64,000 nt of DNA from JAUNSR01 sp036655355 (GCA_036655355.1 JAVVQG010000015.1:44539-108538); one strand, 5' to 3'. Positions 6,800 through 16,019 are shown, numbered from the stretch's first letter. Translations and numbers: made by a program. Notes: a model not told the origin generated them from the sequence alone.

Positions 6800-9700
6800 T
6801 TATTTCTCCAATGCATCATAAATCGCGGTCTGAATGCGTCCGCGGTAACTATGTTCCGAGATTTTATTATTCCAGCGATGCGGATATACGCGATTCGTGA
6901 GCAGTATATAGATCAGCCGATTGTCGGGATCCACCCAGAAACAGGTGCCCGTAAAGCCGGTATGACCGTATGCGGAGGCCGGAACCTGAGGTGGAGTGGG
7001 ACTGTTGTTGGGATTCGTGGCATTCGGTTTATCGAAGCCCATGCCTCTTCGGGAGTTGGGACTCTTGGTCATCGTAAACAACCGCGCCGTTTCTTTGGTA
7101 TAGATCCGGTCGCCCCCGTATTCCCCTTCATTCAAGAACAACTGGAAAAGCTTCGCCAGTCCCGCAGCATTCGAAAACAACCCCGCGTTACCGTCCACTC
7201 CCCCGTTGTATGCGGCGATTTCATCGTGTACATAACCACGCACCACCTGTTTGCGCAGAAACAGATCGTGTTCGGTAGGCACGATGTCCACGATGTCTAA
7301 TTTTTCGAGGGGATTATACATCGTCAGCGTAGCGCCGAGGGGACCGAAAACTTCCTTTTCAAGGTATTTGTCAAGACGCTGTTTGGTGATGTTCTCTACG
7401 GCGGTGCGAAGCAATACGAAGTTCAGGCAGCTGTAGAGGTATTTTCCCCTTTTGCCAAGCGGCAATGCGGCGGTCTTGTTGATAATGCTGTCTCGAAAAA
7501 CCGGATTCACAAATATACCCTCTGCCACATGCATCGTATGCGTTTCGGTCTGGTGATCCGAAACCAATTCGGGATAAAATACAATATTCTTGTTGGCAAA
7601 TGAATTCGGAGCAGCCATCAGACAATACGTCTCATCGCGTTTGCTTTTGAACAGGGGCATCTGCGTATGCAGCGTGTCCACCGCCAACGTATAGAAAGGA
7701 TAACCGGGGCGCATCCCCGTTTCATGGAACAACGCCTCGCGAAACGTGAGCGTCTCCTTATCCGTTTCCCGAAGTTGCGGAATATACTTACTCAACTTAC
7801 TGGTCATTTTCACTTTATAATCGTCGCGTACCTTCATCACCGCAGCAACCGTACCCGAAGCTTTCGAAACGGATGCAAGGTCATACACGTCGTCATTCTC
7901 CACTCGTTTGGAGCGGGTATAATCGACATAGCCGTACGATTTTTCCCATACGATATTGCCATTACGGGCGATCAAAAGCTGACAACCCGGAAAAGCCTCC
8001 TCATCGAGACCCTCCTGAATGATCTCCTCCACCTTCATCAATCGGTCGTAATTGATCCGTTCCTGTTCGGGCAACGCATAACCGAGACGCGATTTCTCCC
8101 GGCGTATTCCGGTACCGACCGGAAAAAGATCGGGTACGCTCACACTGAGTTTTCCCTTCGTCTCAATCCCACCGTACAAAGCCTGTGCGGCGAATTCTCC
8201 CGTCAAGTCGGAATTCTCATACGCCATCAACACCGCTTCGGATTCGGGTATCAATTTCGCAAAAGCACTCATCTTATAAGGTGACTGGAAGAAAACAAGA
8301 ATGAATTTCCTTCCGGCACACAGGTTGTTCACGAATTCCACCTCAGCCGGCTTATCGGAAGAGATCGCCACGATGAGCAAATTCGATTCGCGGGTCGCAT
8401 TGAGGATCTCCTGTTGGGTTGATTTGGCACTCTTGGCATTCATCGCATGGAACTGATGGCGCCCGTATTTCTCCAACGTGGATTCGAACGCTCCTTTATC
8501 AGAATCAGCGCCGTTCACATTGCCGCCGTTCCCATTGCTCACGTTTACATTCCCTACGTTTACCACATGAATATTTTTCTCTTCGAGACGATGAATCGGC
8601 AATACGTGGTTATCGTCTTTCAGCAGGGTTATCGCCTCGGCATGCAACGTTCGGTTCAGGAGATCGGCATGACGGGTATTTAACCGCTCATCGAGGTGAT
8701 CGATGTTCACAAGTCCCTTATCGGTCAGTCCCAGCAAATATTTATAGCGAAGCACCTTCTTGCATTTCTCCTCCACAAGACACATGGGCAGTTCACCCTG
8801 TTTGACAGCTTTTCGGACACTCTCCACCTGCGCACCCAGGTTCACGGGTCCCAGTAGGATATCGTTACCGGCGATCAGCGCCCGCACGCAATGGTTCGGC
8901 TCGCTGGATACCCCTTTCATGGCGAGACCGTCTGTAAAGATCAGACCGGTAAAGCCCAGTTCATTCTTCAATACGCCGCTGACAATTTTCGGCGAAAGCG
9001 AAGAGGGGCGGTTCTGCCGATCATCCAATGCGGGAACGGCAAGGTGTGCGGTAAGCATTCCCGAAAGGCCGGCATTGACAAACTCGCGAAACGGCTGCAA
9101 TTCGTAATCATACATCCGGAGCGAGTCGTGCGCCAATTTAGGCAACGTAAAATGAGAATCTTCGGCGGTGTCGCCATGTCCGGGGAAATGTTTCCCCACG
9201 GCCATCACTCCGTTCGATTCAAGTCCTTTTCCATATTCGATCGATTTACGTGTCACCAGTTCCAGCCCCTCGCCGAACGAGCGGTTTCCGATCACCGGAT
9301 TTTCAGGATTGCTGTTGAGGTCGAGTACGGGCGCGAAATTGATGTGAATGCCGAGTTCGCGGCATTGTCTTCCCACCTCCTCGCCATAGGCATAGATCAG
9401 TGAATCGTTACTGATGGCTCCCAGCATCATGTTTCGGGGGAAACGAGTGGTATTTTCCAAGCGCATGGAGAGTCCCCATTCCCCGTCGAGCGAAATGAAG
9501 AGGGGCACTTTGGCGTGTTCCTGGGTGTAATTGGTCAGTTCGGCCTGATCGAAGGTTTTCCCTTTTGAGTAAAGGATTCCGCCGATCTTATACTCCTCCA
9601 CATACTTACGGAGCAGTTGTTTTTGCTGCGGCGTATTTCTCACCGCCACCATCGGCATAAAAAGCTGACCGATCTTTTCATCGGTGCTCAACGTCTGAAA

Positions 9701-9826
9701 GACGGAATCCGCCCAATGCTCCATCGCTTCGGCACGATCCGTCTCCTGAACAAAGTTTGTGACGTGATTGGAATAAAGCGAACTCGTAAGCAGTAATGTG
9801 AATACAGAACTAAGTACTTTTCTCAT
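6800..9826 (-). CDS. Fused GH3 beta-N-acetylglucosaminidase and beta-lactamase-type serine hydrolase
   Basis: 1008 aa with a short signal peptide (about 1-19). Residues about 35-400 are a GH3 domain of the NagZ type: KHFPGHGDTAEDSH at 212-225, which carries the Asp-His acid/base dyad of this class, and nucleophile Asp299 in IFTDGLAM. Residues about 400-590 are the GH3 C-terminal sandwich-like part, with an Asn/Gly-rich insert near 420-442. Residues about 605-1000 form a class-C/DD-peptidase-like domain: Ser652-x-x-Lys655 (SVSK), a tyrosine motif YSCLNF, and GHTG near 952 in place of KTG. The fusion would act on periplasmic muropeptides, one half cleaving GlcNAc and the other an ester or amide. 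It is convergent with the PorT-like gene and lies 37 bp upstream of the 5'-nucleotidase pair on the same strand's downstream side. Confidence 0.9.
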   Translation of the reverse strand: MRKVLSSVFTLLLTSSLYSNHVTNFVQETDRAEAMEHWADSVFQTLSTDEKIGQLFMPMVAVRNTPQQKQLLRKYVEEYKIGGILYSKGKTFDQAELTNYTQEHAKVPLFISLDGEWGLSMRLENTTRFPRNMMLGAISNDSLIYAYGEEVGRQCRELGIHINFAPVLDLNSNPENPVIGNRSFGEGLELVTRKSIEYGKGLESNGVMAVGKHFPGHGDTAEDSHFTLPKLAHDSLRMYDYELQPFREFVNAGLSGMLTAHLAVPALDDRQNRPSSLSPKIVSGVLKNELGFTGLIFTDGLAMKGVSSEPNHCVRALIAGNDILLGPVNLGAQVESVRKAVKQGELPMCLVEEKCKKVLRYKYLLGLTDKGLVNIDHLDERLNTRHADLLNRTLHAEAITLLKDDNHVLPIHRLEEKNIHVVNVGNVNVSNGNGGNVNGADSDKGAFESTLEKYGRHQFHAMNAKSAKSTQQEILNATRESNLLIVAISSDKPAEVEFVNNLCAGRKFILVFFQSPYKMSAFAKLIPESEAVLMAYENSDLTGEFAAQALYGGIETKGKLSVSVPDLFPVGTGIRREKSRLGYALPEQERINYDRLMKVEEIIQEGLDEEAFPGCQLLIARNGNIVWEKSYGYVDYTRSKRVENDDVYDLASVSKASGTVAAVMKVRDDYKVKMTSKLSKYIPQLRETDKETLTFREALFHETGMRPGYPFYTLAVDTLHTQMPLFKSKRDETYCLMAAPNSFANKNIVFYPELVSDHQTETHTMHVAEGIFVNPVFRDSIINKTAALPLGKRGKYLYSCLNFVLLRTAVENITKQRLDKYLEKEVFGPLGATLTMYNPLEKLDIVDIVPTEHDLFLRKQVVRGYVHDEIAAYNGGVDGNAGLFSNAAGLAKLFQLFLNEGEYGGDRIYTKETARLFTMTKSPNSRRGMGFDKPNATNPNNSPTPPQVPASAYGHTGFTGTCFWVDPDNRLIYILLTNRVYPHRWNNKISEHSYRGRIQTAIYDALEK

Positions 9827-9855
9827 TTTTATGTTTTTCTAAAAGGATGAAGATG

Positions 9856-9879
9856 AAAGGTGCTTATGGAAGCACCTTT
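9856..9879 (-). terminator. Hairpin at the end of the 5'-nucleotidase C-terminal gene
   Basis: AAAGGTGCTT (9856-9865) and AAGCACCTTT (9870-9879) form a perfect 10-bp stem with a 4-nt loop, overlapping the last codons of the gene ending at 9864. There is no strong T-run after it on the minus strand, so termination may be partial, letting transcription enter the GH3 gene. Confidence 0.45.
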
Positions 9880-10631
9880 ACCCTATCGTCAATTTTCGAT
9901 GTCAGTTCTTTTCCCTGAGCGGTTACGCCTTCTACGTAATTCAACATGACGTCGCGCAAGCGAATACCGGTATTGATGCGTTTTTCAGCTTCGGTGAAGA
10001 CGCTCATCCCGGAGTTTCCGTCCGCCAGGTAGTCGATGGTAGAAACCCAGTAAGAGGCATTCTCATCCACCGGCTTGCCGTTTACCAGAAGCGACTGCAC
10101 TTTGTTGTCGCGAATCACAAGCGTACAACCCGACAAACCCTCGCCGCCGATAGCCGCCATGCGTTTGAATAGCTCGTTCACCTGAATTCCGCTGATTTTC
10201 AGCAACACCATTTCATTCTCAAAAGGGAAAACCTTGAAGATGTCCCCCACGGTTACGGGCCCTTCGTTAATCGGTGCGCGCAAACCGCCGTTATTCATCA
10301 CGGCCAGCGAAACGGTTCCGTCAACGTATTCCGCTCCCGCCAGACGCAACACATCCGCCGTCAGGTTGGAGAGAAGGCTCTGTGGTTTCCCTTTGTCGAG
10401 CGTTTGGGCAGCATAGCCGATCTGTCTGTTCATCACCGAGTCGATCTGCAGTTTGTAGAAATCGACCATCGCTTTCAATTCGGGTTCCACTTTGGAATCG
10501 AGTTCGCCGTCGATTTTGATCTGTTCGCATTCAACGCTCTTCACTTCATACTGCTCTTTGTTCTGACAAGATGAGAAAAGAAGTACGAAGGCCGATGCAA
10601 GGGCTAATATGATTGTTTTAATTTTCAACAT
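9864..10631 (-). CDS. 5'-nucleotidase C-terminal domain lipoprotein
   Basis: 255 aa. Signal with lipobox LFSSC (Cys22). The rest matches the UshA-type 5'-nucleotidase C-terminal domain: MNRQIGYAAQTL, then NNGGLRAPINEGPVTVGDIFKVFPFENEM (diagnostic NGGxR and GDxxxxxPF), and DYLADGNSGM near the end. This domain binds the nucleoside part of the substrate. The metal-binding N-terminal domain is encoded separately just upstream, 30 bp away, so the two together equal one classic 5'-nucleotidase split over two exported proteins. The lipid anchor would hold the complex at the membrane. Confidence 0.92.
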   Translation of the reverse strand: MLKIKTIILALASAFVLLFSSCQNKEQYEVKSVECEQIKIDGELDSKVEPELKAMVDFYKLQIDSVMNRQIGYAAQTLDKGKPQSLLSNLTADVLRLAGAEYVDGTVSLAVMNNGGLRAPINEGPVTVGDIFKVFPFENEMVLLKISGIQVNELFKRMAAIGGEGLSGCTLVIRDNKVQSLLVNGKPVDENASYWVSTIDYLADGNSGMSVFTEAEKRINTGIRLRDVMLNYVEGVTAQGKELTSKIDDRVKVLP

Positions 10632-10661
10632 GAGTTTTTGTGTGAAGGGTGATTACTTGAT

Positions 10662-11507
10662 TTATTTCTTTTCAACTTCGATATCCAGGCGTCCCAAACG
10701 GAATCCGCGTCCCATGGTCTGGGTGATGCGCACCGGTTTGCCTTTCTGATTGATCACCTCAACACAACCGTCTAAAGCCGTGTGGGTATGTCCTCCGATG
10801 ATGAGGTCGATATCGGTCGACTGCGCCGCGATATAACGGTCGCCGCTCTTATCGTTCTTGAAATAGCCCACATGCGAGATCACCGCAACCACGTCACATC
10901 CCTGTTCACGCAGTTCGCGGGCGTATTTATTAACTGTTTCCGACGGATCGAGGAATTTGATTCCCTCAAAGTTCTTTTTCGAAATGAGTCCCTCCGGATC
11001 CACTCCGACACCGATGAATCCCACTTTGATTCCGTCCAACTCAATGACAGTCGTTTTCTTTACGTAAGGCGCAAGCGGTGTTCCGGTTACGTCGTAATTG
11101 GCGCAAAGGATCGGAAATTCAGCCATCGCCAGAATTTTGGCCAACGGTTCGAGACCGTTATCGAACTCGTGATTACCCAACGTGGCCGCTTGATAGCCCA
11201 GTTTATTCATCATTTTCACTTCCACTTCTCCTCCGAAGAAATTGTAATAAGGCGTTCCCTGAACGAAATCGCCCGCATCCACCAGAATCACATTGGCATT
11301 CTCTTTGCGAATCTCTTCGATCGCTACGGCACGACGCAATACGCCCCCCTCGTCGGGATTTCTTGTGGCCGTGGAAGGATTGGGGTCGATCTGACTGTGC
11401 GTATCGTTGGTATGAAGAATAATCACCTCTTTTTCCTGTGCGGAGAGAAGGGTGGTAGTAAACAAAAATGCGGCGAAAAAGCCTAATTTACCGAGTTGCT
11501 TATACAT
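10662..11507 (-). CDS. 5'-nucleotidase N-terminal metallophosphatase
   Basis: I take ATG at 11507 as the start because it gives a proper signal peptide (MYKQLGKLGFF... ending LLSAQ); the longer frame to 11564 adds a second hydrophobic stretch without need. The protein is 281 aa. Calcineurin-like metal motifs are intact: HTNDTHSQ (Asp35, His37), DAGDFVQG, GNHEFDNG, a later VISHVG, and GGHTHT. It hydrolyses 5'-nucleotides or related phosphoesters in the periplasm. It lacks the C-terminal nucleotide-binding domain, which is the next gene (30 bp downstream). The pair forms an operon. Confidence 0.9.
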   Translation of the reverse strand: MYKQLGKLGFFAAFLFTTTLLSAQEKEVIILHTNDTHSQIDPNPSTATRNPDEGGVLRRAVAIEEIRKENANVILVDAGDFVQGTPYYNFFGGEVEVKMMNKLGYQAATLGNHEFDNGLEPLAKILAMAEFPILCANYDVTGTPLAPYVKKTTVIELDGIKVGFIGVGVDPEGLISKKNFEGIKFLDPSETVNKYARELREQGCDVVAVISHVGYFKNDKSGDRYIAAQSTDIDLIIGGHTHTALDGCVEVINQKGKPVRITQTMGRGFRLGRLDIEVEKK

Positions 11508-11603
11508 AATTAATAGAATAATATTGATATATACAAAGGAAACGGATTTTTGCCTTTTTGACAAGTTAAAAAGGGAGTAAATTATTTTTTAACCCGTTAG
11601 CTA

Positions 11604-11635
11604 TTTGTGTATTTCACAGAAAATTAGTTCCTTTG
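11604..11635 (+). promoter_or_regulatory. Putative promoter of rplS
   Basis: TTTG at 11604-11607 and TTCCTTTG at 11628-11635 (one mismatch to TAnnTTTG) are spaced 20 bp apart, about 85 bp upstream of the rplS start codon. Confidence 0.4.
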
Positions 11636-11640
11636 CGTCG

Positions 11641-11689
11641 CTTTACGTAATCTCTGGCAGGGAACGCTACTTGTTTACATTACGCAAAG
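11641..11689 (+). promoter_or_regulatory. Hairpin in the rplS leader
   Basis: CTTTACGTAAT (11641-11651) pairs with ATTACGCAAAG (11679-11689), 11 bp including one G-U, in the untranslated leader of rplS, 31 bp before its start. It could be an autogenous L19 leader; no known motif is claimed. Confidence 0.4.
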
Positions 11690-11719
11690 AAATTATAACT
11701 CTATAAATATCTATTAAAG

Positions 11720-12073
11720 ATGGATTTAATTAAAATTGCAGAGGAAGCTTTCGCAACAGGCAAACAGCATCCTTCATTCAAAAGCGGGGATACAATCACG
11801 ATCGCTTACCGTATCAAAGAGGGTAACAAAGAACGTATCCAGCAGTACAGAGGCGTTGTAATCAGAATCTCTGGTCACGGAACAAAAAAACATTTTACAG
11901 TACGTAAAATGTCTGACAACGTTGGTGTAGAACGTATTTTCCCAATCGAATCTCCGTTCATCGAAAGCATCACCGTTAACAAATACGGTAAAGTACGTCG
12001 TGCTAAATTGTACTACCTACGTGCACTTACTGGTAAAAAAGCTCGTATCAAAGAAAGAAGAATCAAACAATAA
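11720..12073 (+). CDS. rplS: Large-subunit ribosomal protein bL19
   Basis: 117 aa, the normal length. Typical blocks are present: HPSFKSGDTITIAYRIKEG, QQYRGVVIRISG, TVRKMSDNVGVERIFPI ESP, and the basic C-terminus KARIKERR. bL19 lies at the interface of the 30S and 50S subunits. The gene is monocistronic, with a leader hairpin (11641-11689) and a strong terminator directly after (12095-12128). The trmD/rimM partners found in many bacteria are absent, as is usual in Bacteroidota. Confidence 0.98.
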   Translation: MDLIKIAEEAFATGKQHPSFKSGDTITIAYRIKEGNKERIQQYRGVVIRISGHGTKKHFTVRKMSDNVGVERIFPIESPFIESITVNKYGKVRRAKLYYLRALTGKKARIKERRIKQ

Positions 12074-12094
12074 TTCTTTCCGAGGAATAAAATT

Positions 12095-12128
12095 GCCGCT
12101 TAAAGCTCTGCTTTTAGCGGCTTTTTTT
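12095..12128 (+). terminator. Rho-independent terminator of rplS
   Basis: A 12-bp stem with one mismatch (12095-12106 with 12110-12121) is followed by seven T residues. Confidence 0.9.
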
Positions 12129-12162
12129 GTTTATTTTGTTGAAGTTAAATAATTCAACTCAT

Positions 12163-14229
12163 ATGGCGTCACTCAACTCCTTCCCCGAATTCACTTTTCG
12201 CGAAAAACTGATCCGGGTTCTGTTGTTTCTTGTGGCAACAACGGTCATTGTATATTTTCTTCCCAGAGAAGGAAAATTCAGATATCACTTCCAAGAGGGA
12301 AAACCCTGGAAATACGGCCTCTTAACTGCTTCATTCGACTTCCCGGTCTATAAAAACGAGAAGCAGATCGCTTTCGAGAAAGACAGTGTTCTAAAGAAAT
12401 TCCAACCCTATTACAAGATCGACAAAGCGGTTTATAAAACCCAAAGCGAACGGTTGTCTGAGAATTACAGTCAGACGTTGCGCCACAAACTAAGTCGCTC
12501 CGAATACGATTTCCTACGTAGAAACCTGCGTGAAGTGTACGAAGGGGGCATCATCTCATCGGGTGAGTTCAACAACCTGCTGCGCGAACAGATTACGGGA
12601 ATCCGAATCCTGGAGAAGAACATCTCCCGCCAGAAGGCGCTCTCCTCCGTAATGACGATTCGCCAAGCGTACGAGACGATCCTACAAAACGCCCCGACAG
12701 ACGAGATGCGCAAACACCTGCGTGCCAGCGATATCAACAACTACCTGCAGGAGAATTTGGTTTACGACACCATCACTTCCACCAAAGTGCGTGAAGAGTT
12801 GCTGCAGACCATTTCGCAGTCGGACGGATTGGTTCAGGCAGGGGAGCGTATCGTAGACCGAGGCGAAATCATCACACCCCAGACTTACAACATCTTACGC
12901 TCACTCGAGATCGTGAATCAGAAACGCGCACGCACAACCAGCCAGCAGTCTTTCACGTTGCTCGGACAGATTCTGCTCACCCTGATCTTCATGGGAGCGG
13001 TGCTGCTTTTCATGGCGCTTTTCAGACCGGAGATGTACCACCGGCTACGCGACGTCGAGGTGGTGTTTCTGATGATTACCGTCATGACGGTATTGGGCTC
13101 CTTCCTGAGCAGTTTCAGGGTATTGAGCATCTACATCGTGCCTTTCGCGATGGTGCCGATTGTGATCCGTACCTTTTTGGATTCACGCATGGCGTATTTC
13201 GCCCACATCATCACCGTCACGCTCTGTGCCTTTATCGCACCGTTCTCTTTTGAGTTCCTGTTGATCCAGATCGCGGTGGGTGTGACTACGATATTCAGTC
13301 TCAAAGACCTGACACAGCGGTCGCAGTTGGTGAAGACCGCCGGATTCGTCTTGCTGACCTACTGCTCGATCTATGTGGTGTACACCCTCATTACGGAGGG
13401 GAGCTGGAGCAAGCTCAACCCGTCGATGTTCGTTTACTTCGCCATCAACTCCACCACGCTGCTGTTTGCGTACCTGCTGATCTTCATTTTGGAGAAAACG
13501 ATGGGATTCACCTCGAACGTAACGTTGGTAGAGCTCTCAAACATCAATGCGCCGTTACTCAGAAGGTTGTCCGAGGAGTGTCCCGGCACCTTCCAGCACG
13601 CCCTACAGGTCTCCAACCTGGCTGCACAGGCTGCCATGAAGATCGGAGCGAACGTGCAGATCGTGCGAACGGGAGCCCTTTACCACGACATCGGGAAGTT
13701 GGCTAACCCCTCGTTTTTCACCGAGAACCAGCTGGACATCAACCCGCACAACAACATCACGTTCGAGCAGAGCGTGAAAATCATAAAATCGCATGTGTTC
13801 GAAGGCCTCAAACTGGCTCAGAAGGAGAAATTACCGGATGTGATCACCGCCTTCATCTCCACCCATCACGGCGAAGGGAAAATAAAGTACTTCTACAACC
13901 TGTGGAAGAACGAGCATCCCGACGAGCCGATCGACGAGAAACTGTTCTCTTACCCGGGGCCCAACCCCTATACGAAGGAGCAGGCGATCCTGATGATGGC
14001 GGACAGTGTGGAAGCGGCTTCGCGCAGTTTGAAAGACTATAGCGATGAAGCGGTTACGACGCTTGTCAATAAGATCGTGGAGTCACAGATCAACGACGGC
14101 ATGTTTCGGGATGCGCCGCTGAGTTTCCGTGACTTGGAACGGATCAAAGAGGTTTTCATCGAGCGATTAAAGACGATGTATCATGCCCGGATCAGCTATC
14201 CGGAACTTAAAAAAGAGAAGAAGGATTAA
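12163..14229 (+). CDS. pgpH: 7TM-HD family cyclic-di-AMP phosphodiesterase (PgpH-like)
   Basis: ATG at 12163 is preferred to 12127, whose frame begins inside the rplS terminator; the protein is 688 aa. Layout: an N-terminal membrane helix (about 18-38); an extracytoplasmic 7TMR-HDED-type domain (about 50-260); about seven membrane helices (about 270-450); and a cytoplasmic HD domain with HALQVSNL (His479), YHDIGKL (His508-Asp509) and ISTHHGEG. This is the PgpH architecture, which cleaves c-di-AMP to pApA in response to an external signal. It links envelope homeostasis and potassium/turgor control in other bacteria. The gene appears monocistronic, following the rplS terminator by 35 bp and preceding gpmI by 185 bp. 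Confidence 0.9.
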   Translation: MASLNSFPEFTFREKLIRVLLFLVATTVIVYFLPREGKFRYHFQEGKPWKYGLLTASFDFPVYKNEKQIAFEKDSVLKKFQPYYKIDKAVYKTQSERLSENYSQTLRHKLSRSEYDFLRRNLREVYEGGIISSGEFNNLLREQITGIRILEKNISRQKALSSVMTIRQAYETILQNAPTDEMRKHLRASDINNYLQENLVYDTITSTKVREELLQTISQSDGLVQAGERIVDRGEIITPQTYNILRSLEIVNQKRARTTSQQSFTLLGQILLTLIFMGAVLLFMALFRPEMYHRLRDVEVVFLMITVMTVLGSFLSSFRVLSIYIVPFAMVPIVIRTFLDSRMAYFAHIITVTLCAFIAPFSFEFLLIQIAVGVTTIFSLKDLTQRSQLVKTAGFVLLTYCSIYVVYTLITEGSWSKLNPSMFVYFAINSTTLLFAYLLIFILEKTMGFTSNVTLVELSNINAPLLRRLSEECPGTFQHALQVSNLAAQAAMKIGANVQIVRTGALYHDIGKLANPSFFTENQLDINPHNNITFEQSVKIIKSHVFEGLKLAQKEKLPDVITAFISTHHGEGKIKYFYNLWKNEHPDEPIDEKLFSYPGPNPYTKEQAILMMADSVEAASRSLKDYSDEAVTTLVNKIVESQINDGMFRDAPLSFRDLERIKEVFIERLKTMYHARISYPELKKEKKD

Positions 14230-14285
14230 CACTCTCAACTCGCTATAACTTATGTGATTTCGTGCCTTCCTAACTGTTTTTTTAT

Positions 14286-14293
14286 TAATTTTG
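14286..14293 (+). promoter_or_regulatory. Putative -7 box upstream of gpmI
   Basis: TAATTTTG, a full match to TAnnTTTG, lies 122 bp upstream of the gpmI start. A -33 TTTG is not clear (TTTC near 14258). Confidence 0.42.
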
Positions 14294-14414
14294 CAGCTCT
14301 GAATCATAAATATATCGAGATGAAATCGCCACGGCTCACCAAACGAGGTGATACCCGATTACAGGTATATGAATGGTGCATTTGACCTTGATGTAAAAAA
14401 TAAATTATTTACAA

Positions 14415-15941
14415 ATGAAAAAGAAAGCGCTTCTGCTGATCCTCGATGGTTGGGGAAAAGGCAACAAATCAAAAGCTGACGTAATCTCTAACACTCCGAC
14501 TCCATATTGGACTTCTCTTCTTGAGAACTACCCGAACGCAGAACTTCTTACCGACGGCGTGAACGTAGGTCTTCCTGAAGGACAGATGGGTAACTCAGAA
14601 GTGGGTCACCTGAACATCGGAGCGGGACGTGTGGTTTACCAGGATCTTGTGAAGATCAACATGGCTTGCAAAGAGAATACGATCATGCAGAATCCGGAGG
14701 TGAAAGCTGCTTTTGAATATGCGAAAGCGAACGGCAAAAAGGTTCATTTCATGGGTCTTGTTTCAAACGGTGGGGTTCACTCCTCTTTGGATCACGTATT
14801 CAAATTGTTGGATATCTCGAAAGAATACGGCATTGAAGATACTTTCGTTCATTGTTTCATGGACGGTCGCGATACCGATCCGAAAAGCGGTTTGGGATTC
14901 ATCGAACAGCTGGAGGGTCACATGGCTCAATCTACAGGTAAGATCGCTTCCATCATCGGTCGTTTCTACGCGATGGACCGTGACAAACGTTGGGAGCGTG
15001 TAAAAGAGGCTTACGACCTGCTTGTAAAAGGCGAAGGTAAGAAAGCCGAATCAATGGTGAAAGCGATGGAAGAGTCGTACGCTGAAGGCGTAACAGACGA
15101 ATTCATCAAACCGATCGTTCACGTTGACGCACAGGGCAATCCGCTTGCGACAATCCAGAACGGCGACTTGGTGATCTTCTTCAACTACCGTAACGACCGT
15201 GCGAAAGAGCTTACCGTGGTATTGACTCAGGAGAACATGCCTGAATTCGGTATGCACACCTTGCCGCTTTATTTCTGCACAATGACGCCTTACGACTCGA
15301 AGTTCGTAGGTCTTCACATCCTTTTCGACAAAGAAAATGTGGTTAACACATTGGGCGAAGTGATTTCTGAAGCGGGACTTTCTCAGCTACGTATCGCGGA
15401 AACAGAGAAATACGCACACGTAACATTCTTCTTTAACGGCGGTCGCGAGGCTGAATACAAAGGGGAAGAGCGTATCTTGATCCCTTCTCCGAAAGTGGCT
15501 ACTTACGACCTAAAACCGGAAATGAGCGCATTCGAAGTGAAAGACGCATTGGTGGAAGCTATCAACGGTGGTAAATTCGATTTCATCGCTTGTAACTTTG
15601 CGAACGGCGACATGGTGGGACACACCGGCATTTACGAAGCGATCCAGAAAGCGGTTGAAGCGATCGACATCTGTCTACACGACGTGGTGGAAGCTGCCAA
15701 AGCAAACGGATACGACGTATTGATCACTGCAGACCACGGAAACGCAGACAATGCAGTAAACGCAAACGGTACGCCAAACACGGCTCACTCATTGAATCCG
15801 GTACCTTTGGTTTACGTAAGCAACGATAAAAATGCAAAACTTGAAAACGGTAAGTTGGCTGATATCGCTCCGACAATCCTACACATTCTTGGCGTAGCGA
15901 AAGCTCCTGAGATGACCGGTAAAGATTTGATCGAAGGCTAA
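14415..15941 (+). CDS. gpmI: 2,3-bisphosphoglycerate-independent phosphoglycerate mutase
   Basis: 508 aa, the usual length for cofactor-independent iPGM. It interconverts 3- and 2-phosphoglycerate in glycolysis with two Mn ions. Visible motifs: LILDGWG (Asp11), GQMGNSEVGHLNIGAGR with phospho-acceptor Ser61, HCFMDGRDTDPKS, GRFYAMDRDKRWER, NYRNDRA, HVTFFFNGG, and the metal site DHGNAD. Codon use is strongly biased, as expected for a highly expressed glycolytic gene. It is monocistronic with a strong terminator (15976-16012). Confidence 0.98.
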   Translation: MKKKALLLILDGWGKGNKSKADVISNTPTPYWTSLLENYPNAELLTDGVNVGLPEGQMGNSEVGHLNIGAGRVVYQDLVKINMACKENTIMQNPEVKAAFEYAKANGKKVHFMGLVSNGGVHSSLDHVFKLLDISKEYGIEDTFVHCFMDGRDTDPKSGLGFIEQLEGHMAQSTGKIASIIGRFYAMDRDKRWERVKEAYDLLVKGEGKKAESMVKAMEESYAEGVTDEFIKPIVHVDAQGNPLATIQNGDLVIFFNYRNDRAKELTVVLTQENMPEFGMHTLPLYFCTMTPYDSKFVGLHILFDKENVVNTLGEVISEAGLSQLRIAETEKYAHVTFFFNGGREAEYKGEERILIPSPKVATYDLKPEMSAFEVKDALVEAINGGKFDFIACNFANGDMVGHTGIYEAIQKAVEAIDICLHDVVEAAKANGYDVLITADHGNADNAVNANGTPNTAHSLNPVPLVYVSNDKNAKLENGKLADIAPTILHILGVAKAPEMTGKDLIEG

Positions 15942-15975
15942 TATCGCTTTCTAACACTTAGTTTACAAATACTTA

Positions 15976-16012
15976 ACACGGCGCCGACTATTTTGTGCGC
16001 CGTGTTTTTTTT
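15976..16012 (+). terminator. Rho-independent terminator of gpmI
   Basis: ACACGGCGC (15976-15984) pairs with GCGCCGTGT (15997-16005) and is followed by eight T residues. The T-run abuts the -7 box of the next gene. Confidence 0.93.
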
Positions 16013-16019
16013 ATCTTTG
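16012..16019 (+). promoter_or_regulatory. Putative -7 box for the DUF3109 gene
   Basis: TATCTTTG, a perfect TAnnTTTG element, immediately follows the gpmI terminator T-run. TTTG at 15992-15995, inside the terminator loop, could act as -33 with a slightly short 16-bp spacer. The predicted leader is about 160 nt. Confidence 0.5.

Noticed and set aside
14320..14385. 21-aa frame between the gpmI -7 box and gpmI, possible leader peptide
   Set aside because: No run of regulatory codons and no attenuator hairpin; gpmI is not a usual attenuation target.
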